NCBI GenBank assembly: GCA_951213105.1
Contig: OX578136.1
Span: 154,235,178-154,299,177 of the forward strand
DNA: 64,000 bases
Reading direction: 5' to 3'
DNA from: Amaurobius ferox
Lineage: Eukaryota; Arthropoda; Arachnida; Araneae; Amaurobiidae
The notes under the pieces are model-generated. The model did not search any database. It had not been told where the DNA came from and was given only the letters and a program-made list of their open reading frames with translations. How positions within the stretch are numbered: position 1 is the stretch's first letter; each line of letters opens with the position of its first letter. Of this stretch, positions 1-11,231 are shown one piece after another. The translations under genes were made by a program, and so were the position numbers.

Positions 1-330
1 AAAACTTAACGCTAGCATGAACCATTCTCGAGATATTGTACATTTTTCAAATAAATTTATAAAAAAAATTCACAAAATTAAAAATATATATTAACTATGG
101 TGAAATATGTTCACTTTTCATATGTAATACATATTATGCATTACATTTGTTAACATTCTCATGAATTTAGTTCATTCCATTGGCAAAAGAAGATATTTTG
201 AGTAATAGTTTTGTATTTTGACACCTAACAATTTGCCAACAGTCATTTATATATGAGAAATGCTCTTCTCTCTGTTTGTTTATAACATTGATGATAAAAT
301 TAGTGAACTTGGGGACTAATTCGGCAATAA
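1..330 (-). repeat. Decayed T-family element remnant
   Basis: The stretch resembles the middle of the complete T copy at 17338-18253. It keeps the wording around AACCRTTCTCGAGATATTG, the block for GTTCACTTTTCATATGTAAT, and the GTTCCATT...TTTGAGTAATA segment in the same order. It is heavily diverged and has no hairpin end. No coding potential. Confidence 0.6.
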
Positions 331-954
331 GTTGCCCCAGATTGATGAAAGTATTATCAAAATTACAAAAATGATACGAAGCTAACAGAAATGACTAAAT
401 TGATGAATTAATTATTCAAATATTTTAATATATGGACTATATTTAGGCTTACCATATAAATTGGTTTCCAAACCTGAACAAAATAAAATTATTAATTGAA
501 TACGGAAAAACAAAATTGAAACGTAAAACATTAATCTTTGATTTTGACCAATTGTATACGTGTTGCAACCATAAATTTTTAAACAGAATTTACCGCTTTT
601 AATTTTTTCATAAAAAATTGAAATTCTAGATTTATATTTATTCTTGAAAGAACAATAATGAAGTAAAATAAATTCTTATCTTGATATAGATAAACCGCTC
701 CAAAGAAACTGCTAACACAACAAAATGAAAGGTTTGGATTGAGTTGTAGGAAATAATGACGTTTTAAGACATTAATAAATGCATTTCAAGCAAATTGAAA
801 TTTAAAATGAAAAGTAATTTATTTCGAAAATAATAATTTATTCCAATAAAATGGATGAATAATTTATTCAAATAAAATGGATGGTTTGTTTCAGTTTAAT
901 GACATACATTCATTATTTGGCAGGCACAAATATCGAATGTTCCATTCGATTTCG
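331..954. other. AT-rich stretch, nothing recognised
   Basis: No open frame of useful length, no repeat shared with the rest of the window that I can see, and no structured RNA-like segment. Confidence 0.5.
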
Positions 955-2640
955 CTATGCTTATCTGACGCAACCTCGTCAGAACCGTGACATCAAAACC
1001 TCGTCGTAACTAAGGCTTCTCTATATACGAGCTGACTCGTCAAGCATATTGAAGCCCACCTAGGCCGAAAGCGTAATCCATTAGCATTAGATCTATTCGT
1101 ATTTTCACTTTAGAAAGTACTATTGACATAATTTTTGGTAGGAGTTCTGCACCAAACTCCTCTAAACATACTAGAAAAGGGTTTAGGTAATTTCGTTTTC
1201 CCAGAAATGAAGAGGGAATAAAAAAATGGCTTATAAATAGTCGGCAGAATCATTGGATTCCCGGTACAGGAGCATATTTTTGAAAGCTAAATTTTACAAT
1301 ATTATAATTGAAACTTCTAGTTTTATATGAAGTAGTATTTTAAACACTTATTTTATAATTCGGTAACTGTAGTATGTATTATTATTGGCTTTTATTTGTT
1401 ATAGCCTTATCTTAGTAAACGTGGTTTGTAGTCCTGAATGTGTTATTCTCTCTTCAAAACTTCAAAGTATAATTGCTTCAAATTATATATATATATATAT
1501 TAAAGATTTATTCATGTTACACCAATATATTTAAAGTTTTATGCACTTTATTGCATTTTTAGAGTATAATGAATCATAAAATTGTAGAATCCTACTGCCA
1601 ACAAACTGTCGCCAAGTGAAAATCTTACCATATTATAATAATTATGTAAACATAAGCTAAAATGGCAAATAAATCGAAATACATTTATCATAAAAGATAA
1701 TGGATGATCTAATAGGCCTTTTTTACTCAAAACTGATAGAAATTATGTCTGAATGACTCAAATTTACTTTGGAACGGCATTGATATTTTCATCGCCAAGA
1801 CGATGATTGGCGCCAATCATTTGATGTAAACATTGGCGCTATGTTTAGAGGATCCAGTTTAGAGGATTTCCTTAATATAATCTTTTAAAGTACTTCAATT
1901 CTTTTGTACAAGACAAAAAATATATCGTTTACACTACAAATTTATATAATTAATTATTATTATTATTAAAATTTTAAATGCTGTATTTATCTAATCTATA
2001 CATCCACAGGTTTATAATAAAATTACACCTCTTTAAAATTTTAGTACCATTAAAATTAAATACACTTTTTTAAAGTGCCCTCCACCAGGGGTAATTCACA
2101 CACTACTATGTATCATCATAAATATATATTTCAAAAACAACTTTTCATTATTTAGTACAGGTATTTCAAATAATTCAAGGTCTTTCTGAGCTCATAATAA
2201 GACCACATTTTATTCTATATAATGTTAGAACCATAACAGATGTAAAATAGAAATGTCAAAGTATTTCATATATTTTAATAAGACCGGATCTTTGCAAAAA
2301 AATAATAAGAAAAAAAAATGTCCATCTATTTCTTAATCTGCTTAAAGAGTGAGAATCATATTTTTGATTCTTGTTAATAAGTGTCGCGTAATTACAAATG
2401 TTATTCCAATCTAATTCATATTTATAAAAATATAACTCAATTGTAAATTTGTTAACATTATCAAATACCTGTAAAAATCAATATTTGGAGCACGTGTTAA
2501 ACCGCCAAATATGGTAACCCATGTATTTGTAGAAACCTTGCTGGGCTTCAATATGCTTGATAAGTCAGCCTGTAGTATAGGAGCTCTAGTCGTAACAGTG
2601 ACGTCATAACCTCGCCCACCTCCCTTCCACCATAGAAACA
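955..2640. mobile_element. Possible DNA element bounded by diverged inverted repeats
   Basis: About 90 bp at 965-1057 reappears in reverse complement at about 2545-2630. Shared wording includes GGGCTTCAATATGCTTGA, an AGTCAGC block, and the GTGACRTCA(T/A)AACCTCG segment. The arms are diverged and the outer ends are not defined. The interior is AT-rich with no recognisable transposase. A MITE or decayed DNA transposon is the likeliest reading, but two unrelated insertions of one repeat in opposite orientation would look the same. Confidence 0.3.
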
Positions 2641-3238
2641 CCGTGCGTCTGCCCGCGCATGTGGATGAAAAATCGATTCCTTCTCTCGCGGTTTGACCGA
2701 GAAATTGAAAATCATTACTTCCTTAAAACCCGGATCGTGCGGCTACTTTTTCTTATTTCTCGACCAGATTGGGCTTGTAAGAAAGCCTGATCTTTGAGCT
2801 TTCTAAAAATGTAAATTATTAGTCGAAATTGTAGGTACTTTGCCCGAGACGAGGATTTTAAAACGAAAGTTCGTGTTTTTGAGCCGAAAGTGACTTTTGT
2901 TTTAAAATCTTTAAAAAACATTACAATTTGTCCCAGAGATTTGAAATTTATATATTTTTACTCGCAATTGTCTGCTCTTTCCGGTCATGTGATTTGTTTT
3001 TTCTAAGACGTCTGGATGGTGGGAGAAAAACGGTCGAAATCGCATAAAACATTAAATAACAACAACAACAACAAAAAATTCAAATTTTAAAAATCGGTTT
3101 TCACGTGTCGCGCCCCCCCCCCCCCCCCCCCCCCCGGGGGCTTCGATTGACAAATTTCGTAGCTCTGCGATGCTCTGTCGCTGAGCCTATAGTATATAAG
3201 ACACACAGAAGACAGACATTACCTTTTATTATATAGAT
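2641..3238. repeat. Unidentified repeat tail with a poly-C run
   Basis: A run of about 23 C occurs near 3113-3135, immediately followed by GGGGG. The block ends in TTTTATTATATAGAT at about 3222-3236, a style of 3' end seen on some RTE-type LINEs and non-autonomous elements. No coding sequence remains. Family assignment is not possible by eye. Confidence 0.25.
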
Positions 3239-3534
3239 GTCATGTCACTTTTGACTGCACAATGAATAAGACTGACCCCATGACTCTAGAATTAATCGTT
3301 CTCGAGATATTTCAGTTTCTTGGAATTTTGAAGAGCTGAAAACTTTAAAGTGCATCAAGTTCCCAAATGAAACGAACATGCATTAAAAATGCAAATTGGA
3401 TATAATATCAGGAAAGTATCCATGTTATTTTCTGCAAATAAACTCAGTTTAATGCATAATGAAATAAAAGATAAGAAAATGAATTTGAATTTGTAGTGAA
3501 AGTCGTGTGCTGCCCACATCAGATTTTTTTTTTT
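3239..3534 (-). repeat. S-family 5' fragment (minus)
   Basis: Reverse complement of the S 5' part. It ends at right with the S head (GTGCTGCCCACATCAGATT) and contains the GACTGACCCC...CTAGAAT...CTCGAGATAT block. It is diverged and lacks the 3' microsatellite and hairpin. It faces the + fragment at 3797 across a 262-bp unrecognised spacer. Confidence 0.7.
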
Positions 3535-3796
3535 TTTTTTGTTTACAACAGATAATATTGGCGACATGAAAACTAACGTAAGATGTATAACTAGAACAAC
3601 TTCATCTTTCTAAATTACCAGCAAATATCAAGTCTATTGATCCTGCACATAATAGATTTTATAACCACTACATTTTGAAAACTAAGAACTCTATCCAAAA
3701 AACTTGTATACGGCTTTTGAATAGCTAAGAATTCCTTTCTTACTGTTCATAAATAGTCCTTTAGTTTTCGAGATATAAGCATTACAAACTTAAAAA

Positions 3797-4050
3797 ATCT
3801 GATGTGGGCAGCACATGCCTTTCCCTGCAGACTTACATCCACGTTCTCTTTATTTTAATTCACTTTTAATTCAATTTTCGTTCTCAATTGATAACTGGAC
3901 TTATTTTCAAAGGTGGCTTAGAGAAAATACGAAAAAAACTAAAATATCTCGAGAACAGCTAGACAAGTGTAATGGGGTTGGTCTTATTCTTTTCTTCGTT
4001 AAAAATTACGTATAAAACAAGCATTTAATGGATATATTTCAGCATACGTT
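3797..4050 (+). repeat. S-family 5' fragment (plus)
   Basis: Starts with the S head AAAAATCTGATGTGGGCAGC. It follows the consensus through the 'CTCGAGAACAGCTAG' and 'AAGCATTTAATGGATATAT' blocks, then stops abruptly at the minisatellite. It is truncated and non-coding. Confidence 0.75.
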
Positions 4051-5000
4051 ACGCCCCCCCCCCCCCTCCAATTTCCCATCTCACCTCTTAATTGAGCGAT
4101 TTTGATTTTACTGATGGCTATAGTCTCTGCATCATCTGTATCACCTTGATATACATATTTGATGGACATAATATACATACGTTTCTTGTGTCAACCCCTG
4201 GGCGTAACTTTTATCCATCACAGTTTTACATCGCTGTTCCTAATTGAGCGATTTTGGTTCTGCTAATAGCTATAGTCTCAGCAGCATTAGCACATGTCGC
4301 CTGGATCTGCATCTTTATAGTGATAAATCTCTGAGCGTAACTTTTACTTTACTTCAAATAGCACCCCCCCCCCACACACACACACACACACACACTTATC
4401 TATCTCGACTCCTAATAAAGCGATTTTGATTCAGATGGTGGCTATAGTCTCTGACCCACATGTACGTATTAACTTGATATACATATTTGATAGATATAAT
4501 ATACATACGTTTTTTGCGTCAACCCCTGGGCTTAACTTTTAGTTTAACTAGTCCCCATAATTTTACATTTCAATTCCTAATTGAGTGATTTTGATTCTGC
4601 TGGTGACTATATAGTCTGAGCAACATTTGTACATTTCACTTGGATACACATATTTTTGTGTCAACCCCTGGGTATAACTTTTAGTTTAACTAGTCCCCAG
4701 AATTTTACATATCTGCTTCTAATTGAGCGATTTTGGTTCGGCTTGTCGCTATAGTGAGTCTCTCTACCATTTGTACATGTCTCCTAGATATGAAACTTTA
4801 ATATAGCAAATCCCCGAGCGTAACTCTTACTTTGGTTACCCCCTCCCCCCCAATTTTCTATCTCACCTCCTAATCCGCCGATTTTGATTTTACGGGTGGC
4901 CATAGTGTCTGAACCATCAGTACGTATCGCCAGAATATGCATATTTTAGTCAACTCCCTGAGCATAACTTTTAGTTTAACTAGCCCCTACAATTTTACTT
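4051..5000 (+). repeat. Minisatellite, about six units of 145-170 bp
   Basis: The phrase TAATTGAGCGATTTTG and variants recurs near 4090, 4240, 4407, 4576, 4718 and 4870, giving units of about 142-169 bp. Each unit also carries a CAACCCCTGGGCGTAACTTTTA-like segment and a CTATAGTCTC segment. Several units contain poly-C runs, one followed by (CA)n at about 4374-4395. Confidence 0.75.
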
Positions 5001-5137
5001 TAATGTAAATTAGGACTATGTAATGTTTCTCACTAGGAAAGATACGTTCCATGTGTCCAGGATTTTTATGAACGAGCGAGCAGGTGGGAGGTACGTTATT
5101 TTACTTATAATACTCCCGTTGCTATGCCCAAAATACG

Positions 5138-5212
5138 TATATGTATATACATATATATATAATATATATATATATGTGTGTGTGTGTATATATATATTAC
5201 TAACATATATAG
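5138..5212. repeat. AT/GT microsatellite
   Basis: Alternating TA runs flank a short (GT)n core. Short open frames on both strands here are low-complexity artefacts. Confidence 0.8.
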
Positions 5213-5249
5213 GCATAAATACATAGATAAGCGCCCCCCTCTACATGTC

Positions 5250-5316
5250 GCTCACGAGCCGCCACTGGATTTTCGACATGATTCCAATACTTTCCCTATA
5301 CATTACCAGGGGCGGC
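5250..5316 (+). repeat. S-family 3' end fragment
   Basis: Contains the S 3' wording GATTTTCGACATGATTCCAA followed by the first hairpin arm ACTTTCCCTATACATTACCA. The second arm of the terminal hairpin is missing. Confidence 0.6.
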
Positions 5317-5486
5317 AAATCAAATTTTTCCTATAGGCTTCTCCCTTTTTTTATCGACTGTCAACTGGTCAGTTTTCTCACGCTATGGAGCTTCAAAAGA
5401 GCCAACCTTCACAGTGAAATTCCCACTTCCGGCTGAAACGAATCCTTTTCAACTTGAAAAGATTGGGGTGATGTTACCCTTTTCAC

Positions 5487-5711
5487 TTGAAAATTTCAAG
5501 TGTCCGATTGAATGCATGTGTAGTTAGTGCATGCTCATCCATTCCTTCTGCTAGAAATGCATTTCAGCAGCTCAATGCATTATATTCTTTCATAGAAATA
5601 TCATATAAAAGACATGCTATTATGGAAAAGATTCGCTCATCAACAAATACTTTTTCTGGAGGTTCTTCAACTCTACAATCACTAAGTGATATGAGGTGAT
5701 CTTCCAGAGTT
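5487..5711 (+). pseudogene. hAT (ZMYM1-like) transposase pseudogene, upstream piece
   Basis: The translation carries the run VSACSSIPSARNAFQQL, then LNALYSFIE, ISYKRHAIMEKI and TLQSLSDMR. This matches the central region of ZMYM1-like hAT transposases, in which 'LSDTRW' precedes the insertion domain. The Trp codon expected after SDMR is TGA here. The reading frame runs to GTT at 5709-5711 and stops where the S array begins. Removing 5712-16243 makes it continue in frame (SSRV + RKALLDNF) into the piece at 16244. The 5' end of the gene is not visible. It is a decayed, non-functional copy of a DNA-transposon gene. Confidence 0.75.
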
Positions 5712-6435
5712 AAAAATCTGATGTGGGCAGCACATGAGTCTCCCTGCAGACTTATATTCACTTCTCTTTATCTTAATTAAATTTAATTCACTTTTAATTC
5801 AATTTCCATTCTCATTTGGTAACTGGACTTATTTTCAAAGGTGGCGTGGAGAAAATGCGAAAAATCTAAAATATCTCGAGAACGGCTAGTCCTAGTGTAA
5901 TGGGGTTGGTCTTATTCTTTTCATCGTTAAAAATTACGTATAAAACAAGCATTTAATGGATATATTTGAGTATACGTATATATTTATTTTAGATTTTGAC
6001 GATTTTTGAGGGCCATTTCACAAAAAAAGGCAGGTTATATCTAATCAGCACCAAGGTATTCCACAAGTGGCGTATCAACCGATTTTTGTGAAATTCGGTC
6101 CATTAGTTTTTCAGCTAGAGTGGATACAAGCTTTTGCGGGCCATTTCGTAAAAAATGCGCGTTCTGTTATCACGAATCATACCCAAAACTAATCAGCACC
6201 AGATTCGCCCACAAGTGACTTACCTACCAAATTTTGTGAAATTCGGTCCATTAGTTTTTGAGTTAGAGTGGATACAAAATCTGCACAGACACACACACAC
6301 AGACGTCATGTTAAAAATGATTTTTTTCGTATTCTAGAGGTCTCGAAACGTGTAGATCCGTCGAAAACTCGAGTTGCGATTTTCGGCATGATTCCAATAC
6401 TTTCCCTATACATTACCATGTATTGCAGTGAAAGT
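5712..6435 (+). mobile_element. S element, array unit a
   Basis: Complete S copy of about 724 bp. Head AAAAATCTGATGTGGGCAGC; subterminal ACT/TCCCTGCA repeat (here GTCTCCCTGCA); body with two tandem GCGGGCCATTTCG blocks; CA microsatellite near 6286-6301; and the terminal hairpin arms ACTTTCCCT and (A)GTGAAAGT. It is non-coding. It sits directly on the hAT pseudogene codon boundary and is followed without spacer by another unit. Confidence 0.8.
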
Positions 6436-7226
6436 AAAAAATCTGATGTGGACAGCACATGACATTCCCTGCAGACTCAAATTCATTTTTTCTTTATTTC
6501 TTTAAGAACTCATTAAATTGAGTTTAATTGCAATAAATGACACTAAATTTGCATTTTTAATTCAATTTCTGCTTTTATTTGGTAATTGGACATTTCCCCA
6601 AAGGTGGCTTAAAAAAATGCAAAAAATCTCAAATATCTCGAAAACGGTTAGTTCTAGAATAATAGAGTTGTTCTTATTCTTTCAGTCGTCAAAAATTACG
6701 TATAAAACAAGCATTTAATTGATACATTTGAACATACGTAGTCTTTCTTTTTAGATATTGGCGATTTTTGCGGGCCATTTCGTAAAAAAAAAAAGCAGAT
6801 TGTTCTTTTCCGAATCGTACCAAAATCGAATCAGCACCAGAGTATCCCACATGTGATTTATCTACCAAATTTTGTGAAATTTGGTCAATTTGTATTTCAG
6901 CTAGAGTGAATAGATGACATTTTTGCGGGCCATTTCGCAAAAAAAGGCTAGTTCTCTTTTTCCGAATTGCACCAAAAACTAATTAGCACCAGGGTCACAC
7001 CCAAGGGTCTTACCTACCAAATTTTATGAAATTCGGTCTATTAGTTTTTGAGTTAGACTGGATACATACATTGCACAAACAGACACACACACAGACGTCA
7101 CACTAAAAATAGTTTTTTCATATTCTAGAGGTCTCGAAACGTGTAGATCCGTCGAAAACTCGAGTTGCGATTTTCGACATGATTCCAATACTTTCCGTAT
7201 GCATTACCATGTATTGCAGGGAAAGT
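6436..7226 (+). mobile_element. S element, array unit b
   Basis: Second head-to-tail S copy, with the variant head CTGATGTGGACAGCACATG. It contains an additional internal block (three GCGGGCCATTTCG-type segments), CA repeats near 7079-7093 and an intact terminal hairpin ending GCAGGGAAAGT. Non-coding. Confidence 0.8.
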
Positions 7227-7433
7227 AAAATGAAATAAAACTGCGAATTCAGTTTATTTTAAAATGAGTAACATGTTACTTTGTGCAATTAATCTTAATT
7301 TAATGAATTATAAAAGAAAGGATGAAGAAATGAAATTGAGTTTGTAGAGAAAGTCATGTGCTGCCCACATCAGATTTTTTACCGTATCATAGTACTTTGC
7401 CTTTACATTTATCATGTGTTATAGAGAAAATAA
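7227..7433 (-). repeat. S fragments: inverted 5' piece plus decayed 3' hairpin
   Basis: 7227-7379 is the S 5' part in reverse (GTGCTGCCCACATCAGATTT at its right end). 7381-7433 resembles a decayed plus-strand hairpin end (TACTTTGCC...TATAGAGAAAATAAAA). This interrupts the regular head-to-tail order of the array. Confidence 0.6.
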
Positions 7434-8086
7434 AAACAGTTATATTGCACGCAATGTCATTATCATTCTAACAATTGTTTTTGTCTTCTATCTCTTGAAA
7501 TGTAGCTGTGTATTTACGTTGGCATAAGGCTGTTGGCAATCAGCACCAGAGTGTCCCACAAGTAACTTATCTGCCAAATTTTGTGAAATTTGGTCAATTA
7601 GTATTTTAACTAGGGTAGATACATGAAATTTTACGGGCCATTTCGTAAAAAAAGGCAGCTTGTTCTTTCTGGATTTATACCAAAATCTAATCAGCACCAG
7701 AATATCATACAAGTTACTAATCTACCAAATTTTGTGACATTTGGTCAATTAGTATTCTAGCTAGAGTGGATACATGAAATTTTTACGGGCCATTTCGCAA
7801 AAAAAGGCGGGTTCTGTATTTACGAATCGTACCAAAATCTAATCAGCACCAAGGTCATACCCAAGTGACTTACCTACCAAATTTTATGAAATTCGCTCCA
7901 TTAGTTTTTGAGTTAGAGTGGATACATACATTGCACAAACAGACACACACAAAGACGTCACGCTAGAAATAGTTTCTTCGTATTCTAGAGGTCTCGAAAA
8001 GTGTAGATCCGTCGAAAACTCGAGTTGCGATTTTAGACATGATTCCAATACTTTCCCTATACATTACCATGTATTGCAGGGAAAGT
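7434..8086 (+). mobile_element. S element, array unit d, 5'-truncated
   Basis: About 100 bp of unassigned sequence (7434-7535) precedes an S 3' portion that starts at the AATCAGCACCAGAGTG block. It repeats the GGGCCATTTCG unit and ends in the standard hairpin GCAGGGAAAGT at 8086. Non-coding. Confidence 0.7.
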
Positions 8087-8969
8087 AAAAATCTGATTTG
8101 GGCAGCACATGACTTTCCCTGCAGACTTATATTCACGTTCTCTTTATTTTAATTAAATTTAATTCAATTTTCGTTCTCATTTGATAACTGGACTTATTTT
8201 CAAATGTGGCCTAGAGAAAATATGAAAAAACTAAAATATCTCGAGAACGGCTGCTCCTAGTGTATTGGGATTGGTCTTATTCTTTTCTTCGTTAAAAATT
8301 ACGTATTAAACAAGCATTTAAGGGATATATTTGAGTATACGTAGTTTTTTTAGATTTTGGCGATTTTTGTGGGGCATTTTGCAAAAAAGGGCAGGTTAAT
8401 TTTTTCGAATCGTACCAAAATCTAATCAGCACCAGGGTGTCCGACAAGTGTAGCTCACAGGTCAGCGCGCGGGAATTGCATTCGGTAGACCCGGGTTCGA
8501 TTCCCTCCGCTGGAAAAAGAGAAAACTACCGCCGTGTTCACGCGGAGTACGATCACGCTAAACATGTGGGTCCGTAAGTCCTCAGGGATGCGAAAATAAA
8601 CCTGTAAATCGAAAGGTAGGACAGGTCCGCACTACTGTCTCCAAGTGACTTATCTATCAAAATTTGTGCAATTCGGTTCATTAGTTTTTTAGCTAGAGTG
8701 GATACAATCTTTTGCGGGTCATTTCGCAAAAAAGGCGGAATCTTTTATCCCGAATCGTACCCAAAACTAATCAGCACCAGATTCGCCTACAAGTGACTTA
8801 CCTACCAAATTTTATGAAATTCGGTCATTTAGTTTTTTAGTTAGAGTGAGTTAGAGACAGACAGACACACACACAGACGTCACGCCAAAAATGGTTTTTT
8901 CGTATTCTAGAGGTCTCGAAACGTGTAGATCCGTCGAAAACTCGAGTTGCGATTTTCGGCATGATTCCA
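8087..8969 (+). mobile_element. S element, array unit e, carrying a SINE fragment and lacking its hairpin
   Basis: Starts AAAAATCTGATTTGGGCAGC and follows the S consensus. It is interrupted at about 8451-8640 by a tRNA-derived segment. It breaks off after GGCATGATTCCA, before the terminal hairpin, where a 75-bp copy of hAT flank is joined. Confidence 0.75.
8451..8640 (+). mobile_element. tRNA-derived SINE fragment
   Basis: Box-A-like TAGCTCACAGGTCAGCGC is followed by the perfect box B GGGTTCGATTCC. The conserved body block (CGCCGTGTTCACGCGGAGTA, then GATCACG) is shared with the SINEs at 37048 and 63590. The tail differs from theirs. It lies inside an S element: (TCCGA)CAAGTG on the left and TCCAAGTG on the right look like a worn target duplication. 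Confidence 0.75.
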
Positions 8970-9044
8970 TCATCAACAAATACTTTTTCTGGAGGTTCTT
9001 CAACTCTACAATCACTAAGTGATATGAGGTGATCTTCCAGAGTT
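8970..9044 (+). repeat. 75-bp duplicated hAT pseudogene flank inside the S array
   Basis: Identical by eye to 5637-5711, i.e. the last 75 bp of the hAT piece up to the S insertion point. It is again followed by an S head with the same rare GAGTCTCCCTG variant as unit a. It marks a tandem duplication boundary of about 3.3 kb. Confidence 0.85.
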
Positions 9045-9689
9045 AAAAATCTGATGTGGGCAGCACATGAGTCTCCCTGCAGACTTATATTCACGTTCTC
9101 TTTATTTTTATTACATTTAATTCACTTTTAATTCAATATTCGTTCTCATTTGATAACGACTGCTTTTCAAAGGTGGCGTAGAGAAAATACGAAAAAACTA
9201 AAATATCTCGAGAACGGCTAGTCCTGGTGTAATGAAGTTGGTCTTATTCTTTTCATCGTTAAAAATTACGTATAAAACAAGCATTTAATGGATATATTTG
9301 AGTATACGTATATATTTATTTTAGATTTTGACGATTTTTGAGGGCCATTTCACAAAAAAAGGCAGGTAATATCTAATCAGCACCAGAGTACAGTGTCTAG
9401 AAAGGATAGTGTGCCGACCGAGGCGAAAATCAGGTTTCCTAAAAACCGCCTCCGCCAGACGGCGTTGATCTCGAATAAGCGGTCTAAAGCGGAGGAGTTA
9501 ACATTGAAACTAATGGGAATTTAATGCAAATGAAATGACCGATATCTTTGAAAATGATTAATGAATTTGTCTGAAATTTGGAATAATTATTGCAAGTGGT
9601 ATACACAAAAAGTCATTTGATTTTCAGAGAGATTGAGCTAGGGATATATTCGTATTTTTAAGTTATTTAATTTTATCTGTGGTCATTCA

Positions 9690-10945
9690 AACATTTGACA
9701 TCTAAAATAATCAATTTCATTCATCACAGTAACGTGAAATTCGGTATGACGTTTTCTCTTGTGATACATTTCAGTTCTTTCGATTTTGAAGCTTACCGGG
9801 CTAGCCCCTCCCGGGCCCGCCATAGGACTTTACTTGTTTTTGGTATAACTCGAGAGCAGGTGTATCTAAAAATTCGAAGTTTAGCATATCCTTGTCATTT
9901 GCTGTATATTTTAACTCTTTGGATTAAAAATCTTATCGATTTAGCCCGTCCTGAGCCCAACAAGAGGAACATATCGTTTTTTCGAGAATAATTCAAAATT
10001 CGGAGCATCTAGAATGTCTAAATTTAATATATCATTGTCCTTTGTGGTATATTATATTTCATCGCTTTTCGAACCTTATCGGGCTAGCCCGTCTTGGCCC
10101 GCCATAGAAATTTACTCGTTTTTGAGTAACTCGATCAAACGGAGTAGCTAAAAAATGTAAATTTAGTATATCATTTCCTTTTGGATGGATTTTAATTTAG
10201 ATTTTAAACCCACTCTGTGTAGCCCGTCCTGAGCCCACCAAGAGGGATATATCGTTTTTTGAGAATAACTTAAAATTCGAAGCATCTAGAATGTTTAAAT
10301 TTAATATATCATTGTCCTTTGTGGTATATTATATTTCATCGCATTTCGAACCTTATCGGGCTAGCCCGTCTTGGCCCGCCATAGAAATTTACTCACTTTT
10401 CAAGAATAACTTGATAAAACGGAGTAACTAAAAAATGTAAATTTAGTATATCATTTCCTTTTGGATGGATTTTAACTTAGATTTTGAACCCCATCGGGCT
10501 AGCCCGTTTTGGGTCCGCTGAAGAATGCATTCGTTTTTTAAGAATAACTCGAGAACCGCAATAGCTAAAAATTCCAGTTTAAGATGTTGTTGGCTTTTGT
10601 GGTATATTTAAGTTTCTTCGGATTTGAACTTTATCGGAGGTAGCCCGTCCCTGGGCCTGACATAGAAATGGACCCGTTTTTTTAGAATAACTTAAAAATC
10701 GGAACAGCTAGAAAATATAAATTTAGTACATCCTTATCTTTTGAGGAATATTTTAATTCCTTCGATTTTGAACCGTATCGGGCGAACCCGTTTTGAGCCC
10801 GCCTTAGAAATTCACTTTTTGGGGGGAATAACTCTATAATCGGAGTATCTAAAAGTTCCAAGTTTAGAATGTCGTTGTCATTTGCGGTATATCTTAGCTC
10901 ATTGGATTTAAAACCTTAACGGGCTAGCCCGATCTGTGTAAACCC
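9690..10945 (+). repeat. Left-arm satellite, about 9 units of 140 bp
   Basis: The palindrome CGGGCTAGCCCG or a variant recurs near 9796, 9943, 10082, 10218, 10361, 10497, 10636, 10779 and 10921. Between occurrences there is an 'AGAAATTTACTCGTTTTT', an 'AATAACTCGAGAA', an 'AGCTAAAAATT' and a 'TTTAGTATATCATT' block. Units are diverged but colinear. Confidence 0.85.
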
Positions 10946-11003
10946 ACATTCGATCGTCGACCTCCCTTATCCTAGATCTTGACTACGCTTATATGCAAGA
11001 GAA

Positions 11004-11231
11004 TTAAATAATGCAAAACCCGTCATTAGCAAAATGCAACTCACAAACCACAGAGTTTTTGTTTAGAACTTTATCTGCACGAGCAATTAACTTTGTCCAT
11101 TTAGCTCTCAGTTCATTGTTGTCAGGAGCTTTATATAGAGAATATTTGCCTCTGAAATTTTTGTAACCTGTTTTACATTCAGGTACGAAGCAGTGTCTGT
11201 CATTCACTTTCTTTTTAGAATTTGAGGACAT
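11004..11231 (-). CDS. THAP zinc-finger domain fragment, P-element-type
   Basis: A 75-residue frame with the C2CH signature of THAP domains: Cys14 and Cys19 in RHCFVPEC, an invariant-type Trp45, a Pro at 36, and Cys63-x2-His66 in VCELHF. Cys19 to Cys63 spacing fits the family. THAP domains are the sequence-specific DNA-binding N-termini of P-element transposases and of host THAP proteins. No transposase core follows, and the AVPTF box normally just after the domain is absent, so this is an isolated exon or remnant. Its position between the inverted repeats suggests it is what is left of the element's own transposase. Confidence 0.75.
   Translation of the reverse strand: MSSNSKKKVNDRHCFVPECKTGYKNFRGKYSLYKAPDNNELRAKWTKLIARADKVLNKNSVVCELHFANDGFCII

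Noticed and set aside
3113..3135. Poly-C run as a functional element
   Set aside because: Homopolymer runs recur in the window (4.05, 4.37, 17.3, 26.2 kb) and may vary by sequencing error.
9690..10945. CRISPR array in the regularly spaced palindromes
   Set aside because: Units are about 140 bp and similar throughout, with no short repeats separated by unique spacers, and the genome is clearly eukaryotic.
11004..11231. Host THAP gene
   Set aside because: A single isolated domain between transposon inverted repeats, with no further exons seen; the transposon origin is simpler.
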